Shown in pieces: positions 61,028 to 64,000 of a stretch of 64,000 bases of DNA (its first letter is position 1; every line of letters begins with the position of its first letter). A model generated the notes under the pieces. That model was not told where the DNA came from and did not search any database. It was given only the letters and a program-made list of their open reading frames with translations. Position numbers and translations under genes: made by a program. The DNA comes from MGBC163016 sp964518575 (GTDB taxonomy: Bacteria; Actinomycetota; Coriobacteriia; Coriobacteriales; Eggerthellaceae), in assembly GCA_964518575.1 (NCBI GenBank), contig CAZFGW010000002.1, forward strand, positions 124,001-188,000. The letters run 5' to 3'.

Positions 61028-61857
61028 TGGGAGTCAAGCAATACAAGCCAACCAGTCCCGGTCGTCGCTTTCAGACGGTGTCTGATTTCGCCGAGATCAC
61101 CACGACGAAACCAGAGAAGTCGCTGCTAGCGAAGAAACCGAACAAGGCTGGTCGCAACAATAACGGTCGCATCACGACGCGGCACAAGGGTGGTGGCGTG
61201 AAGCGCCGCTACCGCATCATCGATTTCAAGCGTGACAAAGATGGAATCCCCGCACGTGTGGCAACGATCGAATATGATCCGAACCGCTCCGCGCGCATCG
61301 CGCTGCTCCATTATGTTGATGGTGAAAAGCGCTACATCATCCATCCCAAGGGCTTGAACGTCGGTGACACGGTCGTTAGCGGACCTGATGCCGACATCAA
61401 ACCGGGCAACACGCTTCCGCTCGAGAACATCCCGGTCGGTACGCTCGTCCACTGCGTCGAGCTGCAGCCGGGCAAGGGTGCTTCCATGGCGCGCAGCGCG
61501 GGCACCAGCATCCAGCTGATGGGCAAGGAGGGCAAATATGCCATCCTCCGTATGCCTTCATCGGAGATGCGCCGCGTTCTGCTCACCTGCCGCGCAACCA
61601 TCGGTGAAGTGGGTAATGCCGAGCATTCCAACATCAAGATCGGCAAAGCTGGTCGCAATCGCTGGAAGGGCATCCGTCCCCACGTTCGCGGTACGGTTAT
61701 GAATCCGGTTGACCATCCCCATGGCGGTGGCGAGGGCAAGAACAAGACGTCCGGTCGTCATCCGGTTACTCCGTGGGGCGTTCCCACCAAGGGACATCGC
61801 ACCCGCAACAAGAAGAAGGCTTCAAGCCGTCTTATTATTCGTCGTCGTAAGAAGTAA
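61027..61857 (+). CDS. rplB: 50S ribosomal protein L2
   Basis: 276 residues from ATG 61027 (MGVKQYKPTSPGRRF); a TTG one codon earlier is possible. Key blocks NGRITTRHKGGGVKRRYR, HYVDGEKRYIIHPKGL and the catalytic-region NPVDHPHGGGEGKNK are standard. Opens the second half of the S10 operon. In nearly all bacteria it follows rplW directly; here about 9.3 kb lies between. Upstream, a 36-codon frame overlaps this start. Confidence 0.97.
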   Translation: MGVKQYKPTSPGRRFQTVSDFAEITTTKPEKSLLAKKPNKAGRNNNGRITTRHKGGGVKRRYRIIDFKRDKDGIPARVATIEYDPNRSARIALLHYVDGEKRYIIHPKGLNVGDTVVSGPDADIKPGNTLPLENIPVGTLVHCVELQPGKGASMARSAGTSIQLMGKEGKYAILRMPSSEMRRVLLTCRATIGEVGNAEHSNIKIGKAGRNRWKGIRPHVRGTVMNPVDHPHGGGEGKNKTSGRHPVTPWGVPTKGHRTRNKKKASSRLIIRRRKK

Positions 61858-61875
61858 CCGAGCAAGGAGATTAAG

Positions 61876-62148
61876 TTGAGCAGAAGTTTGAAGAAAGGCC
61901 CATTCATTGAGCCGCGCCTCCTCGGTCGGATTCAAAAGATGAACGAGCAGGGCGAAAAAAACGTTGTCAAAACCTGGTCGCGCGCTTCCACCATATTCCC
62001 CGAGATGGTCGGACACACCATCGCGGTCTATGACGGTCGCAAGCACGTGCCGGTGTATATCACAGAATCCATGGTCGGACACAAACTCGGTGAGTTCGCT
62101 CCTACGCGTACCTTCCGCGGTCACTCCGCCGACAAGGGTAAGAAATAA
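61876..62148 (+). CDS. rpsS: 30S ribosomal protein S19
   Basis: 90 residues from a TTG start (AAGGAG upstream), giving MSRSLKKGPFIEPRLL. SRASTIFPEMVGHTIAVYDG, HVPVYITESMVGHKLGEFAPTRTF are standard S19 blocks. Binds the 30S head with S13. Eighteen bases after rplB. Confidence 0.96.
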   Translation: MSRSLKKGPFIEPRLLGRIQKMNEQGEKNVVKTWSRASTIFPEMVGHTIAVYDGRKHVPVYITESMVGHKLGEFAPTRTFRGHSADKGKK

Positions 62149-62157
62149 GGAGGGGAA

Positions 62158-62499
62158 ATGGAAATCAAATCAGTGACAAAATACGTCCGTGTTTCTCCTC
62201 GTAAAGCACGCGTCGTCGTTGACCTCATCAGAGGCAAATCCGTTATCGAAGCGCGCGAGATCCTCGCATTCACCAATCGCGCTGTTGCGCAGACCGTTGA
62301 GAAAACGCTGAACTCCGCCGTTGCGAACGCGGAGCACAACAACCATCTCAACGGCGATACGCTCGTCGTGAAGCAGGCTTTCGTTGACGAAGGTCCCACG
62401 CTCAAGCGTATCCGCCCGCGTGCGAAGGGTTCCGCATCGCGCATCAATAAAAGAACAAGCCATATCACTATCATCGTTGCACCACGAGAGGAGGCATAA
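62158..62499 (+). CDS. rplV: 50S ribosomal protein L22
   Basis: 113 residues. SPRKARVVVDLIRGKSV near residue 12, NSAVANAEHNN, and the tunnel loop PRAKGSASRINKRTSHITI match L22. AGGAGG precedes the ATG. Four bases before rpsC. Confidence 0.96.
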   Translation: MEIKSVTKYVRVSPRKARVVVDLIRGKSVIEAREILAFTNRAVAQTVEKTLNSAVANAEHNNHLNGDTLVVKQAFVDEGPTLKRIRPRAKGSASRINKRTSHITIIVAPREEA

Positions 62500-62503
62500 G
62501 TCC

Positions 62504-63214
62504 ATGGGTCAGAAAGTCAGCCCAACCGGTTTCCGTCTTGGCGTCACCGAAGATTGGAGAAGCCGTTGGTACGCGGATAAGAACTATGCAGAAACGCTGC
62601 AAAACGACCTGGAGATCCGCAAGTTCTTGGCCAAGCAACTTTCCCGTGCAGCTGTCTCCAAAGTGGAGATCGAGCGCGCGGGTGACAAGATCAAGGTCAC
62701 GATCACCACGGCTCGTCCCGGTGTCGTGATCGGCAAGAAGGGTTCTGAGATCGACACTCTGCGCAAAAAGCTGGAGAAGATCGCAGGCGGCACGGTTTCT
62801 GTTGAGGTTATCGAGGTCAAGCGCCCCGAACTCGACGCAGAGCTCATCGCGCAATCAGTCGCCGAGCAGCTCGAAGGTCGTGTGGCATTCCGCCGCGCCA
62901 TGCGTAAAGCGGTGCAGTCCGCACGTAAATCAGGCGCGAAGGGCATTCGTATTCAGTGCTCCGGTCGTCTCGGCGGTGCTGAGATGAGCCGGCGTGAGTG
63001 GTACCGCGAAGGTCGCGTGCCGCTGCAGACGCTTCGTGCGAAGATCGACTACGGTTTCGCTACTGCCAACACCCAGATGGGCGCAATCGGCGTTCAGGTG
63101 TGGGTATATCACGGAGATGTTCTCCCTCATCAGAAGATGACCAATCCGGCACTCGAGGGTTCTTCACGTCCGCCTCGCCGCCGCAATGACAGAAATGACA
63201 GGGGGCGCAACTAA
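62504..63214 (+). CDS. rpsC: 30S ribosomal protein S3
   Basis: 236 residues from ATG 62504 (GAGAGGAGG upstream), giving MGQKVSPTGFRLGVTEDW; longer in-frame reading lies in rplV. KH domain GVVIGKKGSEIDTLRKKLEK, then RRAMRKAVQSARKSGAKG and GEVLPHQ-like GDVLPHQKM. Basic Arg-rich tail RPPRRRNDRNDRGRN is typical. Its TAA overlaps the rplP ATG by one base. Confidence 0.96.
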   Translation: MGQKVSPTGFRLGVTEDWRSRWYADKNYAETLQNDLEIRKFLAKQLSRAAVSKVEIERAGDKIKVTITTARPGVVIGKKGSEIDTLRKKLEKIAGGTVSVEVIEVKRPELDAELIAQSVAEQLEGRVAFRRAMRKAVQSARKSGAKGIRIQCSGRLGGAEMSRREWYREGRVPLQTLRAKIDYGFATANTQMGAIGVQVWVYHGDVLPHQKMTNPALEGSSRPPRRRNDRNDRGRN

Positions 63215-63636
63215 TGCTAAGTCCTAAACGCGTTAAGCACCGCAAGGTGCAGCGCGGTTCCATGAAAGGCAGAGCCAAAGGTGGAACGCGCCTGAATCAC
63301 GGTTCGTACGGTCTCCAGGCCCAAGAGGCTCACTGGATCACCAATCGCCAGATTGAAGCTGCTCGTGTTGCTATGACTCGTCATATGAAGCGTGGCGGCA
63401 AGGTTTGGATCACCATTTTCCCAGACAAACCGATCACCTCGAAGCCGGCTGAAACCCGTATGGGTTCGGGCAAAGGTAATCCTGAGGGCTGGGTAGCAGT
63501 TGTAAAGCCAGGACGCATCATGTTCGAGATCGACGGCGTTGATGATGAGACCGCGCGTGAGGCGCTGCGTCTCGCGATCAACAAGCTGCCGATCAAGTGC
63601 AAGATCGTCACCAAGGAAACAGAAGGGCAGGAATAA
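63214..63636 (+). CDS. rplP: 50S ribosomal protein L16
   Basis: 140 residues. MLSPKRVKHRKVQRGSMKG, LNHGSYGLQAQEAHWITN and KPAETRMGSGKGNPEGWVAV are L16 blocks; it shapes the A-site tRNA path. Start overlaps rpsC by one base; rpmC follows with no gap. Confidence 0.96.
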   Translation: MLSPKRVKHRKVQRGSMKGRAKGGTRLNHGSYGLQAQEAHWITNRQIEAARVAMTRHMKRGGKVWITIFPDKPITSKPAETRMGSGKGNPEGWVAVVKPGRIMFEIDGVDDETAREALRLAINKLPIKCKIVTKETEGQE

Positions 63637-63831
63637 ATGAAAGCATCAGAGATTCACGAGCTTTCTGCCGAGGACTTGAACACTAAGCTCAAGGACGCTC
63701 GTGCGGAGTTATTCAACCTGCGCTTCCAGATGGCTACGAGCCAGCTTGATAATACAGCTCGTGTCAAACAGGTCAAAAAGGACATCGCGCGCATCCTTAC
63801 CGAGATGCGTGCTCGTGAGCTGAGCGCGTAA
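63637..63831 (+). CDS. rpmC: 50S ribosomal protein L29
   Basis: 64 residues with EIHELSAEDLNTKLKDARAE, LFNLRFQMATSQLDN and RVKQVKKDIARI, the two-helix L29 pattern. It lies next to the exit tunnel beside L23. Begins immediately after the rplP stop. Confidence 0.95.
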   Translation: MKASEIHELSAEDLNTKLKDARAELFNLRFQMATSQLDNTARVKQVKKDIARILTEMRARELSA

Positions 63832-63846
63832 GGGAAGGTGTAGCAA

Positions 63847-64000
63847 ATGTCTGAGAAGAGAAATCTGCGCAAGGTTCGTCAGGGCATCGTCGTCAGCGAT
63901 ACCAACGACAAGACGATCGTCGTGGCAATCGAAGAGCGCAAGCCGCATCCGGTGTATGGGAAGATGATCACCACGACCAAGAAGTACCATGCCCATGATG
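63847..64000 (+). CDS. rpsQ: 30S ribosomal protein S17 (start only)
   Basis: About 51 residues are in the window; the rest lies beyond the right edge. MSEKRNLRKVRQGIVVSD, DKTIVVAIEERKPHP and YGKMITTTKKYHAHD match the S17 OB-fold N-terminus. Starts 15 bases after rpmC, with GGGAAGG upstream. Confidence 0.93.
   Translation, partial: MSEKRNLRKVRQGIVVSDTNDKTIVVAIEERKPHPVYGKMITTTKKYHAHD

Overview
The window looks like ordinary chromosome from an anaerobic actinobacterium of the class Coriobacteriia, most like the Eggerthellaceae. Supporting this are mid-range GC by eye, a menaquinone methyltransferase, an LL-diaminopimelate aminotransferase, a CBS-domain family II pyrophosphatase, a PPi-type phosphofructokinase, a RecJ-RecQ fusion and many TTG starts. 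The genus assignment is inference. Coding density is very high: I see 62 protein genes (two cut by the window edges) plus one candidate 36-codon gene. No gap between genes exceeds 300 bases. I see no tRNA, rRNA, insertion sequence, prophage or CRISPR array.

Layout. 1-2160: menG (minus, cut by the left edge) diverges from a full-length amidohydrolase that has lost most catalytic residues. 2216-9216: a tight plus-strand run of a small membrane protein, tatA/B, tatC, hypA, hypB, nadE, galU, rarA and folC. 9240-16531: hpf, nhaA, glmU, prs, pth, a YigZ/IMPACT protein and PPi-dependent pfk. 16720-24753: RecJ-RecQ fusion, relA/spoT, a metallo-hydrolase, an orphan DUF47 protein and a zinc-phospholipase-like protein. 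24898-31529: lysC, asd, tlyA, an alanine/sodium symporter, a small membrane protein and dapL. 31695-35084: a Trm9-like methyltransferase divergent from elp3, then thrH. 35293-46505: an Fe-S HdrD-like protein, a tail-anchored Arg-rich protein, an HdeD-like protein, uppP, tatD, aroQ, DAHP synthase, pcrA, a PepT-like peptidase and the CBS-pyrophosphatase.

46554-64000 is the translation cluster: str (rpsL-rpsG-fusA, no tuf) running into S10 (rpsJ-rplC-rplD-rplW). A strong intrinsic terminator follows rplW. A block of about 9.3 kb follows (small protein, lipid kinase, ABC transporter, divergent trigger factor, YgiQ-type radical SAM protein) before rplB-rpsS-rplV-rpsC-rplP-rpmC-rpsQ resumes. A short basic reading frame overlaps the rplB start.

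How the genes work together. lysC, asd and dapL supply three steps of diaminopimelate/lysine synthesis; glmU and uppP serve the cell wall. PPi-PFK and the CBS-pyrophosphatase both use the PPi pool. Tat and HypAB fit export and maturation of nickel enzymes. Elp3 plus a Trm9-like enzyme suggests a eukaryote-like route to a modified tRNA wobble uridine. The points most worth following up are the Elp3/Trm9-like pair, the split S10 operon with its coupled small reading frame, the trigger factor without a ribosome-docking motif, the ligand-depleted amidohydrolase, and the structured leaders of the str operon.
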